Source: CAYRNY01 sp964425755 (GTDB lineage: Bacteria; Chloroflexota; Anaerolineae; Aggregatilineales; Aggregatilineaceae). Taken from it: a stretch of DNA of 64,000 nucleotides. Under the pieces are notes generated by a model. It saw only the letters and a program-made list of their open reading frames with translations, was not told where the DNA came from and did not search any database. Below are positions 1-7,902 of this stretch, piece by piece (position 1 is the stretch's first letter; each line of letters starts with the position of its first letter). The stretch lies in the NCBI GenBank assembly GCA_964425755.1, contig CAYRNY010000021.1, positions 30,531 to 94,530 of the forward strand, given 5' to 3'. The position numbers and the translations under genes were made by a program.

Positions 1-726
1 GGCCCGCCCGCCGCCGGGGAACTGGACACGCTGGCCGATGCCTTGCTGCGCGACATCCTGGCACGCGGTGCGATCCCGCTGACGCTGAGCACGAATCCGG
101 CGGGCGCGCTGCACGCCGAGACGGTCGTCGTGGAGCTGGCTGGCGACACGGCCCTGCTTGACGCGCGGGATCAGGACGAAGACGCGCTGCTCCGGGGCGA
201 GGATTACGTCGTGCTGGGCTACCTGCCGGGCAACGTGGTCGGCGTGCGCGCCCTGCGTGCGAGCGGCGATTACCGCTACCAGACACATACCGTCTTTGAC
301 TACGACCTGCGCGGCGAGCGCACAGACCTGCCCGTCATGACGCTGGCCGAGGATATCGCGCTGGTGATCGTGATCGGTGACGAATCTGGCGACGTGCGCA
401 CCTGGGCCGAGCAGCTTGAAGGGGTGGACGTGCCGAAAGTCGCGCTGGTCGCCGCCGCGGTCGAGCCGCTGACCACGCCCTATATGCACGAGTCGGCGTT
501 CGCGGGGTACCTGGCGGGCGTGCGCGACGCGTACAGCTTTAACGCCGCGCGCAACGCCGATGCACGCACGCCCTACACCATGCCCGGGAACGCGCCCGAC
601 CTGCCCAACCCCGAAACATCGCGCTGGCAAAGCATGGCGCTGGGCGTGCTGGCGGCGGTCGCGTTGATCGGGGTGGGGCTGTTCATTAACCTGCTGCGCG
701 GATTACTACGGAGGCGACACCGTTGA
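1..726 (+). CDS. Membrane-anchored protein, 5'-truncated by window edge
   Basis: The reading frame is open from base 1, so the true start lies upstream. A TTG at 43 is only an internal candidate. The visible part (about 241 residues) is mostly soluble and mixed alpha/beta, and ends in one hydrophobic segment (from about base 635) followed by an Arg-rich tail, so it looks like a C-tail-anchored or type I membrane protein with most of its mass outside. I recognise no catalytic motif. The next gene starts inside its stop codon (TTGA overlap at 723-726), which indicates one operon with the 6-TM protein and the GlmL-like protein. Function unknown. Confidence 0.75.
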   Translation, partial: GPPAAGELDTLADALLRDILARGAIPLTLSTNPAGALHAETVVVELAGDTALLDARDQDEDALLRGEDYVVLGYLPGNVVGVRALRASGDYRYQTHTVFDYDLRGERTDLPVMTLAEDIALVIVIGDESGDVRTWAEQLEGVDVPKVALVAAAVEPLTTPYMHESAFAGYLAGVRDAYSFNAARNADARTPYTMPGNAPDLPNPETSRWQSMALGVLAAVALIGVGLFINLLRGLLRRRHR

Positions 727-1400
727 CTCCCGATACGCTTGACCTGATCGCCGGGTGGGTCGCGCTGGTGCTCACCCTGATGATCTTCAGCTATCTGCTG
801 GGCGATAACGTCTTGTACCGGCTGGCGATCCACGTGTTGATCGGCGTGGCGGCAGCCTATGCCGCGATCGTCGCGGTGGAGAGCGTGATCGTGCCCTGGC
901 TGGATAACACGCTGCTCGTCGATTCGGCGGATTACGATACCACAACCCTGGTCGCGCTGCGCGCGCTGGGGGCGATCCCGCTGCTGCCGGCGGTGTTGCT
1001 GCTGTTCAAGGTGTCACCGCGCCTGGCCCCGCTGGGCGACCTGGGCATGGCCTTTGTGATCGGCGTGGGGCTGGCGGTGGCGATCGTCGGTGCGGTGGCG
1101 GGCACGATCGTACCGCTGGCACGCGAAGCCGCGCAAAGCGTCGGGGAGAACACGCGCGACGGCCTCGTGATCGTCGCGGGCACGGTCACGACGCTGCTCT
1201 ATTTCCAGTATTTCGCCGTCGAGCGCGGCGGGGAGATCAAACGTCCGGCGGCGCTGCGCGCGCTCAGCGGGATCGGGCGCGTGTTCGTGATGCTGACGCT
1301 TGGCGCGCTGTACGCCGGGGCGATCCTCTCCAGCATCACCGTTTTCAGCGACGTGATCCGCGAGCAGCTTGAGTTTATCCTGGACAGAGTGGGGGGCTGA
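723..1400 (+). CDS. Six-TM integral membrane protein, unknown function
   Basis: The protein has 225 residues and about six hydrophobic helices spread over its whole length, with a short amphipathic C-terminus. The TTG start at 723 is supported by a GGAGG at 710-714, eight bases upstream, and by the 4-base overlap with the preceding stop. The position between a tail-anchored protein and a GlmL-like protein suggests a membrane complex whose cytoplasmic partner is the ASKHA-fold protein. I cannot assign it to a named family. Confidence 0.8.
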   Translation: MTPDTLDLIAGWVALVLTLMIFSYLLGDNVLYRLAIHVLIGVAAAYAAIVAVESVIVPWLDNTLLVDSADYDTTTLVALRALGAIPLLPAVLLLFKVSPRLAPLGDLGMAFVIGVGLAVAIVGAVAGTIVPLAREAAQSVGENTRDGLVIVAGTVTTLLYFQYFAVERGGEIKRPAALRALSGIGRVFVMLTLGALYAGAILSSITVFSDVIREQLEFILDRVGG

Positions 1401-1407
1401 TCGACGC

Positions 1408-3246
1408 ATGGCAGACTACTTACCGGACAGCGCCACGAGCAGCGTCATGAACGCGGTCCTGGTCGCCGATTTCGGCAACGTACATACGCGGCTGGTGCTG
1501 ATCGACCTCGTCGACGGGCAGTATCGCCTTGTGGCGTCGTCACGCGCACGCACCACCGCCGAACCCCCGCTGGGGCAGGTCGCGCTGGGGCTGGAACACG
1601 CCGCCGACGCGATGACGCGCCTCACCGGGCGCACGCTGCTTGACGCGGACAGCGATAGCATGTTCGTCGCCGGAGCGCCGGGCAACACCGGGATCGACGC
1701 GTTCCTGGCGACCGGCAGCGCCGGGCGTCCGATGCGCGTGTTCCTGGTCGGGCTGACGCCCGAACTGAGCCTCGCCAGCGCCCAGCGCGCGCTGGGCGGC
1801 ACCTATGTCACGATCGTGGACACGCTGACGCCGGACGACCCGCGCAGCGAAGAGGAGCAGATCAACGCGATCGTTAACAGCGGCGCCGACCTGATCATGA
1901 TCGCGGGCGGCACGGACGGTGGCGCGACGGTGCTGCTCCAGGCGCTGCTCGACAAGATCAACCTGGCGCTCGACCTGAGCGATCCCGAGCACAGGCCCAG
2001 CGTGCTGTACGCGGGCAACCGCGCGCTGCGCCGCGCGGTCAAGACGCAGTTCGACCCGCTGACGCGCGTGTTCGTCTCAAAGAACGTGCGCCCGGAGACG
2101 AACGAAGAAGAGCTTTTTCCGGCCCAGATCGAGCTGGCCTTCTTTTATGACGAATACCGCAGCAACGCGCCCGGCGGGTTTGGGTCCGTCGGGCGGCTGA
2201 GTTCGGTCGGTGTTGTGCCGACCACGCAGGGCTACATCAGCGCGGTGCGCTACATGGGCAGCCTGCCCGGTGACGGCATCGGCCCGCTGTGCATCGACGT
2301 GGGCAGCGCCAACAGCATGATCGCCGCCAGCGTGGACGGGACGCCGCGCTACCGCATCCGGACCGATCTCGGCATGGGGCACAACATCGTCAGCGCGCTG
2401 GAGACCGTCACGCCGGACGCGGTGCGGCGCTGGCTGCCGTTTGCGATCGATGACGCGGCGCTGTGGGACTACGCGCACAACAAGCAGCTTCGCCCGTCCA
2501 CGATCCCCGGCACCGGCGAAGACCTGCTGCTCGAACAGGCGCTCGCACGCGAGATCGTGCGCCAGCTTGTCGCGGATGCGCGCCCCACCTGGGGCACCGG
2601 CGAGAGCGTGCTGCTGCCGCCTTTTAGCCCGATTATCGCGGCGGGTGCGGCCCTGACCGAAACACAGCACCCCGGCATTTCCGCGCTGCTGCTGTTGGAT
2701 GCGCTGCAACCGGTCGGCATGGTCGATCTGCGGCTCGACCCGCACAACCTGATCGCGTCGCTGGGCGTGGTCGCGTACCTGGAGCCGATCATCACCGTGC
2801 AAGCGCTCGAAGCCGGGGGCCTGATCGACCTGGGGACCGCGTTCTGCCCGTTGGGGCGCGTGCGGCAGGGGCGCAAAGCGATGAAGGTGCGCCTGACCTA
2901 TGGCGAAGACCGGCGCATCGAGCGCGAGATTCGCGGCGGCGAGATGTGGGTCGCGCCGCTGCTGCCCGGCGAGCAGGTCAAGCTGGACCTGCGCCTGGCG
3001 CGCGGCCTGTCGATCAACGGCAGGCGGCGCATCAAACGTCGCCTGACCGCCGGTGCCGCCGGGCTGATCTTCGACGCGCGCGGGCGGCCACTGGCGCTGC
3101 CGCGTGGGCGCGACCGGGAATTGCGCTTCACCGAGTGGCGGATGGCGATGATGGGGCGCGAGCCGCGTCCCGCCGATGGCGACCGCGACCGGCACGCCGT
3201 CCCCGCTGCGCCCCCCGAAGGAGAAGGCCATGCCCTACCATCCTGA
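1408..3246 (+). CDS. GlmL/MutL-family (glutamate mutase L-like) ASKHA-fold protein
   Basis: The protein has 612 residues from the ATG at 1408; an in-frame start at 1369 would overlap the upstream gene. It has an actin-like nucleotide-binding fold. Phosphate-1 type motif VADFGNVHTRLVLID lies near residues 19-33, a Gly-rich AGGTDGG near 168, and a second phosphate motif CIDVGSANS near residue 295. This pattern matches the glutamate mutase L family, whose characterised members are thought to reactivate adenosylcobalamin-dependent glutamate mutase. No mutase subunits (GlmE/GlmS) are visible nearby, so that role is unlikely here. The neighbours are membrane proteins, so it may be an ATPase partner of a membrane complex (inference). 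It is unrelated to the mismatch-repair MutL. Confidence 0.8.
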   Translation: MADYLPDSATSSVMNAVLVADFGNVHTRLVLIDLVDGQYRLVASSRARTTAEPPLGQVALGLEHAADAMTRLTGRTLLDADSDSMFVAGAPGNTGIDAFLATGSAGRPMRVFLVGLTPELSLASAQRALGGTYVTIVDTLTPDDPRSEEEQINAIVNSGADLIMIAGGTDGGATVLLQALLDKINLALDLSDPEHRPSVLYAGNRALRRAVKTQFDPLTRVFVSKNVRPETNEEELFPAQIELAFFYDEYRSNAPGGFGSVGRLSSVGVVPTTQGYISAVRYMGSLPGDGIGPLCIDVGSANSMIAASVDGTPRYRIRTDLGMGHNIVSALETVTPDAVRRWLPFAIDDAALWDYAHNKQLRPSTIPGTGEDLLLEQALAREIVRQLVADARPTWGTGESVLLPPFSPIIAAGAALTETQHPGISALLLLDALQPVGMVDLRLDPHNLIASLGVVAYLEPIITVQALEAGGLIDLGTAFCPLGRVRQGRKAMKVRLTYGEDRRIEREIRGGEMWVAPLLPGEQVKLDLRLARGLSINGRRRIKRRLTAGAAGLIFDARGRPLALPRGRDRELRFTEWRMAMMGREPRPADGDRDRHAVPAAPPEGEGHALPS

Positions 3247-4315
3247 GGTAACCACGATCCAGGACTTCACGCTCGTCACGCGCACGCGCACGCTGCCGCC
3301 AAACGCGGTCGCGCATGCCGTGCAGACCGTCGAACACGAGCACGTCGAGGCGATCCAGATGGTGCTGCTGGGCGACATCCTGGGCGATTACCGGATTCTG
3401 GACGTGCCCAAGGCGCTGGGACTGACCAATCCAAGCGACGAACAGATCGAAGACGTGCTGCAGGTCGCTGTCGGGATGCGCGTGCAACTGGGGCAGGAAC
3501 TCGCGCGTAAGGGCAGGGGACGCCGCGCCAGGGTGCTCTACGCGCCGGTCGACGGGGTGGTCGTGGCGCGCGACGGGCACCGCATCATCCTGCAGGAGGC
3601 CCGCCAGACGGTCGAAGTCCAGGCGCGGATTCCCGGCGAGGTGACGCACGCCAGCGCGCACGACGTCACGATCACCGGCAAGGGCGCGTTGATCCAGTGC
3701 GCGTGGGGCAACGGGCAATATGCCTACCGCGCGTTCAAATTCCTGCCGCCGGACGGGTTCGCCGGGCTGAGCAAGATGGACCCGCGCATTTCGGAATACC
3801 GCGACGTGGTGATCATCAGCCCTGACGCGCTCACGACCGGGGACCTGCTGGTCGCCAACCAGCAACAAGTCGCGGGCGTGGTTGCACCCTGTATGCCCGC
3901 CGCGTTACGCCAACTTGCGCTGGAACTCGGATTCCCTGTACTCTTAACGGAAGGCTTTGGTCAGCGCCGCCCCACCGAATTGATCTATCGCCTCTTAGAG
4001 GATAACATGGGGCTGCAAGCGGTGTTCGATGCCAGCATCCCGGACCGCTGGCGCGCCGACCGGCCTGAGATCATGATCCCGTTGCCAAGCAAGGGACGCT
4101 ACCCGGCGACGCCGGTGCTGGACCAGGCGTTAGCGCCGGGGATGAAGGTCCGCATGACCCGCGCGCCCTGGGAAGGCATGGTGGGTGAAGTAGAGGATTT
4201 ACCGCAGGCACCACAGGTGATCGATAACGGCCTGCGCGTACTGTGCGCCAGCGTGCGTATTGACGACGGCAGTGTCGTGCTGGTGCCGTTGGCGAATCTG
4301 GAACTGCTGGGTTAA
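3230..4315 (+). CDS. Conserved-looking protein of GlmL-like cluster, unknown
   Basis: The protein has 361 residues. The ATG at 3230 has AAGGAG at 3218-3223 and overlaps the 3' end of the GlmL-like gene by 17 bases, so the two are translationally coupled. It is soluble, with no signal peptide. Residues about 100-170 read like a barrel-sandwich (biotinyl-like) beta domain (YAPVDGVVV ... GHRIIL). The C-terminus reads like a KOW-type small beta-barrel (APWEGMVGEVEDL). A central alpha/beta part contains LLTEGFG. No catalytic site is recognisable. The tight operon suggests it works with the GlmL-like protein. Confidence 0.75.
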   Translation: MPYHPEVTTIQDFTLVTRTRTLPPNAVAHAVQTVEHEHVEAIQMVLLGDILGDYRILDVPKALGLTNPSDEQIEDVLQVAVGMRVQLGQELARKGRGRRARVLYAPVDGVVVARDGHRIILQEARQTVEVQARIPGEVTHASAHDVTITGKGALIQCAWGNGQYAYRAFKFLPPDGFAGLSKMDPRISEYRDVVIISPDALTTGDLLVANQQQVAGVVAPCMPAALRQLALELGFPVLLTEGFGQRRPTELIYRLLEDNMGLQAVFDASIPDRWRADRPEIMIPLPSKGRYPATPVLDQALAPGMKVRMTRAPWEGMVGEVEDLPQAPQVIDNGLRVLCASVRIDDGSVVLVPLANLELLG

Positions 4316-4362
4316 CAGCCCGGTGCGGGCGACTATCGCGGCTATCGCGGAGGGAAGAGCGA

Positions 4363-6039
4363 ATGTCTGACGAAGAACTCCGAGACTTTTTTAATCTAGA
4401 CGACGAAAACGGCGAAGACGACGTGCCTTTTGAGGACGAAACGTCTTTCGACGATGAAGTGCCTTTTGATGACGCCGGGTTCTTTGACGACACCCCGGAG
4501 TTTCCAGAAGACGACATGGGACCGGCGATCGATCCGGAAGAATTCGAATCCATTGCCGGAGAGGACGGCGGCGGTGTCAGTCGCACGTTTATGATCGTCG
4601 CTGCGCTGATCGCTCTGGGCGTGATCGCGATCATCATCCTGATCGTGCTGTTCGCGCTGAGCGGCGAGGACGAGCTGACCGACAACCAGAAGACCGCCAC
4701 CCAGATCGCGGAATACAACGCCACCCAGATCGAAGGCAACAACCGCACGCTCACCGCGCTGGCCGTGATCGACGCGGCGACCGAAACCGCCGTGTTCAAT
4801 GCCCAGCAGAGTGCAACGGCTGAGTTTGTCCAGCAGCAGACCCAGCAGGCGCTCAACGAGCAGCAAACTGCTACCTCCGCCGCCCTGCAAGCCGCGACCC
4901 TGACGCTCGAAGCCGAGCAGACCGCGACGGCAGCGGTAGCGGAGGCGACAGCCTCAGCAGCCACCGCCACCCAGCGCGCGATCGATTCGCAGGTCATCGT
5001 CAGGCTGCGGACCGACGATAACATGGTCCTGGGCGATGTCGGCGTGCGGCTGTACCGCGACGACGGCGACGGTCAATTCAACCCCGGAGATCGCCTCATC
5101 ACGGGGCAGACGAGCGAGGTCGCCCCCAGCGGTGGCGCGCGCGCGCTCGCTTACGGTGAAGTCGGCGAGGGCACGCTCAGCCTGGGCGAAACGCACGCCT
5201 GGACGTTCACCGGCAGCGCGGGCGACGTCGTCAGCATCAGCGCGGAAGCCGCTATCCCGACGCAGATGGACACCTTCCTGGAGTTATTCGGGCCGGGCGG
5301 CAACCGTCTGACCGGGGATGATGACAGCGGCGAGGTCTCCAATGCCCTGATCGAGTCGTTTGAACTGCCCGCCGATGGCACGTACACGATCGAGATCAGC
5401 AGCATTGCGGGGCAGGGCGACTACCGGTTGCGGCTGAACGTGGCGATTGACGTGCCCGGCGGCGACGAGAATGGTGACAGCGCCTACCGCCCGAACCCGG
5501 GCGCGGGAATCGTGCTGGTGCGCCAGGGCGCGACGCCCACCCCCGAAGGTGACACGCTGGTCGAAACCCTGCGCTCGTCGCTGGAAGGCATCGTCGACTT
5601 CGGCTCGCTCGAACCGGGCACGTACTGGTTGGAGCTTGAGTTCGACACGCTGCCGCCGGACCTGCAAGCACTGCTGCCGCCGGACGAGCCGCTGGTACTG
5701 CAGATCATCGTGCCGGAAGAAGGCCCGGTCGGGGATATCGAGTTCGTGCTCCAACTATCCACGCCGACCCCCGGCCCAACCGAAACCGACACACCGGTCG
5801 TCACGCCGACCAGCCCGGTGACAGCCGTACCGGGGGACATCGTCACGCTTACGCCGACCGCTGAAGCCAGCCCGATCGTGGTGTCGCCCACAGCGCTGCC
5901 CGATTCCGGCTTCTTCTCAGACATCGGTGATGGGGCCAGCGATATCGGCGGGACCAGCGGCCTGACCGTGCTGGCGATCGCCGCCGCCGGGCTGATCGCT
6001 GTGGTCGTCATCGCGCGTAAGATGCGCACATCGGGCTAA
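4363..6039 (+). CDS. Surface protein: acidic N-term, TM, PPC domain, LPDSG tail
   Basis: The protein has 558 residues; the start is preceded by GGAGGGAAGAGCGA. In order: a very acidic Asp/Glu/Phe-rich N-terminus (1-68); a TM helix (about 74-97); a Gln/Ala/Thr-rich stretch, probably coiled coil (100-205); a beta domain; a bacterial pre-peptidase C-terminal-like (PPC) domain (about 265-365) with the typical AWTFTGSAGDVVSI and YTIEISS strands; another beta region; a Thr/Pro-rich stalk (about 470-510). It ends with LPDSG at 512-516, then a hydrophobic helix (about 534-552) and basic tail ARKMR. The end has the architecture of a sortase-type sorting signal. No sortase gene is visible in the window. 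An extracellular adhesive or structural role is an inference. Confidence 0.75.
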   Translation: MSDEELRDFFNLDDENGEDDVPFEDETSFDDEVPFDDAGFFDDTPEFPEDDMGPAIDPEEFESIAGEDGGGVSRTFMIVAALIALGVIAIIILIVLFALSGEDELTDNQKTATQIAEYNATQIEGNNRTLTALAVIDAATETAVFNAQQSATAEFVQQQTQQALNEQQTATSAALQAATLTLEAEQTATAAVAEATASAATATQRAIDSQVIVRLRTDDNMVLGDVGVRLYRDDGDGQFNPGDRLITGQTSEVAPSGGARALAYGEVGEGTLSLGETHAWTFTGSAGDVVSISAEAAIPTQMDTFLELFGPGGNRLTGDDDSGEVSNALIESFELPADGTYTIEISSIAGQGDYRLRLNVAIDVPGGDENGDSAYRPNPGAGIVLVRQGATPTPEGDTLVETLRSSLEGIVDFGSLEPGTYWLELEFDTLPPDLQALLPPDEPLVLQIIVPEEGPVGDIEFVLQLSTPTPGPTETDTPVVTPTSPVTAVPGDIVTLTPTAEASPIVVSPTALPDSGFFSDIGDGASDIGGTSGLTVLAIAAAGLIAVVVIARKMRTSG

Positions 6040-6118
6040 GCTCGCGCAATGCCGATCGCATAACCGCACCGGACGGACACGGTGTCCATCCTCTCGCTGC
6101 ATACGATCCGCCTCGACC

Positions 6119-6163
6119 GGGGGCGATAGCGCATCACCGGCTTGCCGGTACGCCGTCGCCCCC
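6119..6163 (+). terminator. Stable nested hairpin after the surface-protein gene
   Basis: Outer arms GGGGGCGA (6119-6126) and TCGCCCCC (6156-6163) pair perfectly, and inner arms CCGGC/GCCGG (6137-6141, 6144-6148) pair as well. It lies about 80 bases after the stop codon. There is no U-tract, so it may be a factor-dependent terminator or an RNA-stabilising structure. Confidence 0.4.
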
Positions 6164-6226
6164 TCTGTAAGTATGCCCGGCAGCGACCGCCGGATTATTC
6201 GCAGGCTGACCAAACGACGCTCGACC

Positions 6227-7639
6227 ATGACGCTACATGCTGACACGCACCTGACCCCTTACCGCCCGCGCGATGTCGCGGCCCTGCTGGACTTGCTCGC
6301 TACCGGGCAAGCCGTTGCCGTGGTAGGCCTGAGCAACTTCGGTAAATCGACGCTGCTGCGGCAGATGATCGATCCCGCCGTTGCTGCCGAATACGAGCGC
6401 CTGACCGGACGCCCGGCGCTGTTCGTCTACGTGGACTGCAACCGCATGCTGCAACTGTCCGCGCAGGGTTTCTACGAGGCGATCCTCCGCGCGCTGCTGG
6501 AAACGCTGACCAGCACACCGCCGGACTGCGCCCCGCTGTGCGAGCAGATCGAGGCGCACTACCGCAACGTGATCGAGTCGCGCAGCGATTTCGCGATCCC
6601 GCTGGCTTTCAACGACGCGATCATCACGCTGCTGGAGGATGACCGCACACAACGCGACGCGATCCTGCTGTTGGACGAGTTCGACACGATCCTGACCGGG
6701 CTTGACGAGCGCGTGTTTCTCAATCTGCGCGCGCTGAAGGATAAATACGGCAACCGCCTGAACTACGTCAGCGCCACGCTCAAACCGCTGTCGAACATCG
6801 GCGGCGGCGACGACCTGGACGAGTTTCTCGAGTTGTTCGCCACCAACAAGCTGCACCTCAAACCGCTGGACAACGCTGCCGCGACCGCGCTCGCCGCTGA
6901 GATCTTTGAGCAGGCGTCGGACTCGCTCGACCCGCACGAGCGCGACTTTATCCTGGCCCAGGCAGGCGGTCACCCGGGGTTGATCCAGGCGGTGGCACAC
7001 GTGGTGATGGAGATCGAATCCGGCGCGCCGGCAACCTACACCGCGCAGGCGCTTGATGTCGCCAGCGACGTGCTGCAAAATCACCGCCTGGTGCGGACCG
7101 AACTCAGCAAGCTGTGGAAGCAACTGCTGCCCGCCGAACAAGAGAGCGCGATCTTGGCCGCCTCACGCGGGCCGGCGGCGCTGACCAACCGCCAGCGCAG
7201 CGACCTGTTACAACGCGGATTGCTGGTGCGCGGCGATGGCGGGCTGCGCCTGTTTAGCCGTCTGTTCGCGCATTACGCGCGGCGGCAGGGGCTGCTTTAC
7301 CAGGATGTGCCCGATGGCGTGTGGATCGATATCGACGCCGGGACCGTGTGGGTCAACGGGCGAGCCATCGAAGCGTTGACCGATCTCGAATACCGGCTGC
7401 TGCTGTTGCTCTACGGGCGCATGGGCAAGATCTGCGACAAGTACCAGATCGTCGAATCGGTCTGGGGCCAGGACTACCTGGGCGACGTGGACGACGCGCG
7501 CATCGAGAAGCTGGTCAGCCGCCTGCGTGCCAAGCTGGAACCGGACCCGTCACATCCGCAGTTCATCACGACGGTGCGCGGGCGCGGCTACAGACTGATC
7601 CAGGCAAAGGGCATGCCCGAGCAGCAAAACGACCGGTGA
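6227..7639 (+). CDS. AAA-type ATPase fused to OmpR-type winged-helix domain
   Basis: The protein has 470 residues from the ATG at 6227; an upstream start at 6173 adds a basic tail and is less likely. The Walker A motif GLSNFGKST is at 34-42, Walker B ILLLDEFD at about 146-153, and a sensor-like SATL segment follows near 180-185. This is the STAND/Orc-like AAA architecture (AAA_16 type). A helical region follows. The C-terminal about 105 residues form a Trans_reg_C (OmpR/PhoB) winged helix, recognisable by LTDLEYRLLLLLY, the VWGQDY turn and TTVRGRGYRL. It is therefore probably an ATP-controlled DNA-binding regulator. It is not paired with a receiver domain. Its targets are unknown. Confidence 0.8.
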   Translation: MTLHADTHLTPYRPRDVAALLDLLATGQAVAVVGLSNFGKSTLLRQMIDPAVAAEYERLTGRPALFVYVDCNRMLQLSAQGFYEAILRALLETLTSTPPDCAPLCEQIEAHYRNVIESRSDFAIPLAFNDAIITLLEDDRTQRDAILLLDEFDTILTGLDERVFLNLRALKDKYGNRLNYVSATLKPLSNIGGGDDLDEFLELFATNKLHLKPLDNAAATALAAEIFEQASDSLDPHERDFILAQAGGHPGLIQAVAHVVMEIESGAPATYTAQALDVASDVLQNHRLVRTELSKLWKQLLPAEQESAILAASRGPAALTNRQRSDLLQRGLLVRGDGGLRLFSRLFAHYARRQGLLYQDVPDGVWIDIDAGTVWVNGRAIEALTDLEYRLLLLLYGRMGKICDKYQIVESVWGQDYLGDVDDARIEKLVSRLRAKLEPDPSHPQFITTVRGRGYRLIQAKGMPEQQNDR

Positions 7640-7836
7640 CTGCCCGCACCCGGCATCGTGATCCGGCACGCGACAGCCTGCGTGTCACATGCCATATATC
7701 CGCTGTCCCCTGCACCTCGCCGGCAACGCCGCCGCCCCCATCGCGTGCGGACAGGGGTACACACGAGCGAAAAGGTCCGGCACGTCGCTGACCGAACCGG
7801 AACGGTTCGCCGCGCCTAGACGCTAGGATGAATCCG

Positions 7837-7851
7837 GTATAGTCGCTATAC
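7837..7851. promoter_or_regulatory. Inverted repeat overlapping a possible -10 box
   Basis: GTATAG-TCG-CTATAC is a perfect 6-base inverted repeat, 52 bases before the start of the large sensor kinase gene. TATACT at 7847-7852 would serve as a -10 box. No good -35 is visible at 16-18 bases. It could be an operator for the kinase operon. Confidence 0.3.
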
Positions 7852-7902
7852 TTAGGGCACCCGTGCGCCGCCCGTCCCGTACATCCGAGTGACTGCCGAG
7901 CC

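Noticed and set aside
2077..3231. Minus-strand frame opposite the GlmL-like gene
   Set aside because: Shadow of a coding gene; no domain recognisable.
1408..3246. DNA mismatch repair MutL
   Set aside because: The ASKHA motifs fit glutamate mutase L; no GHKL ATPase motifs are present.
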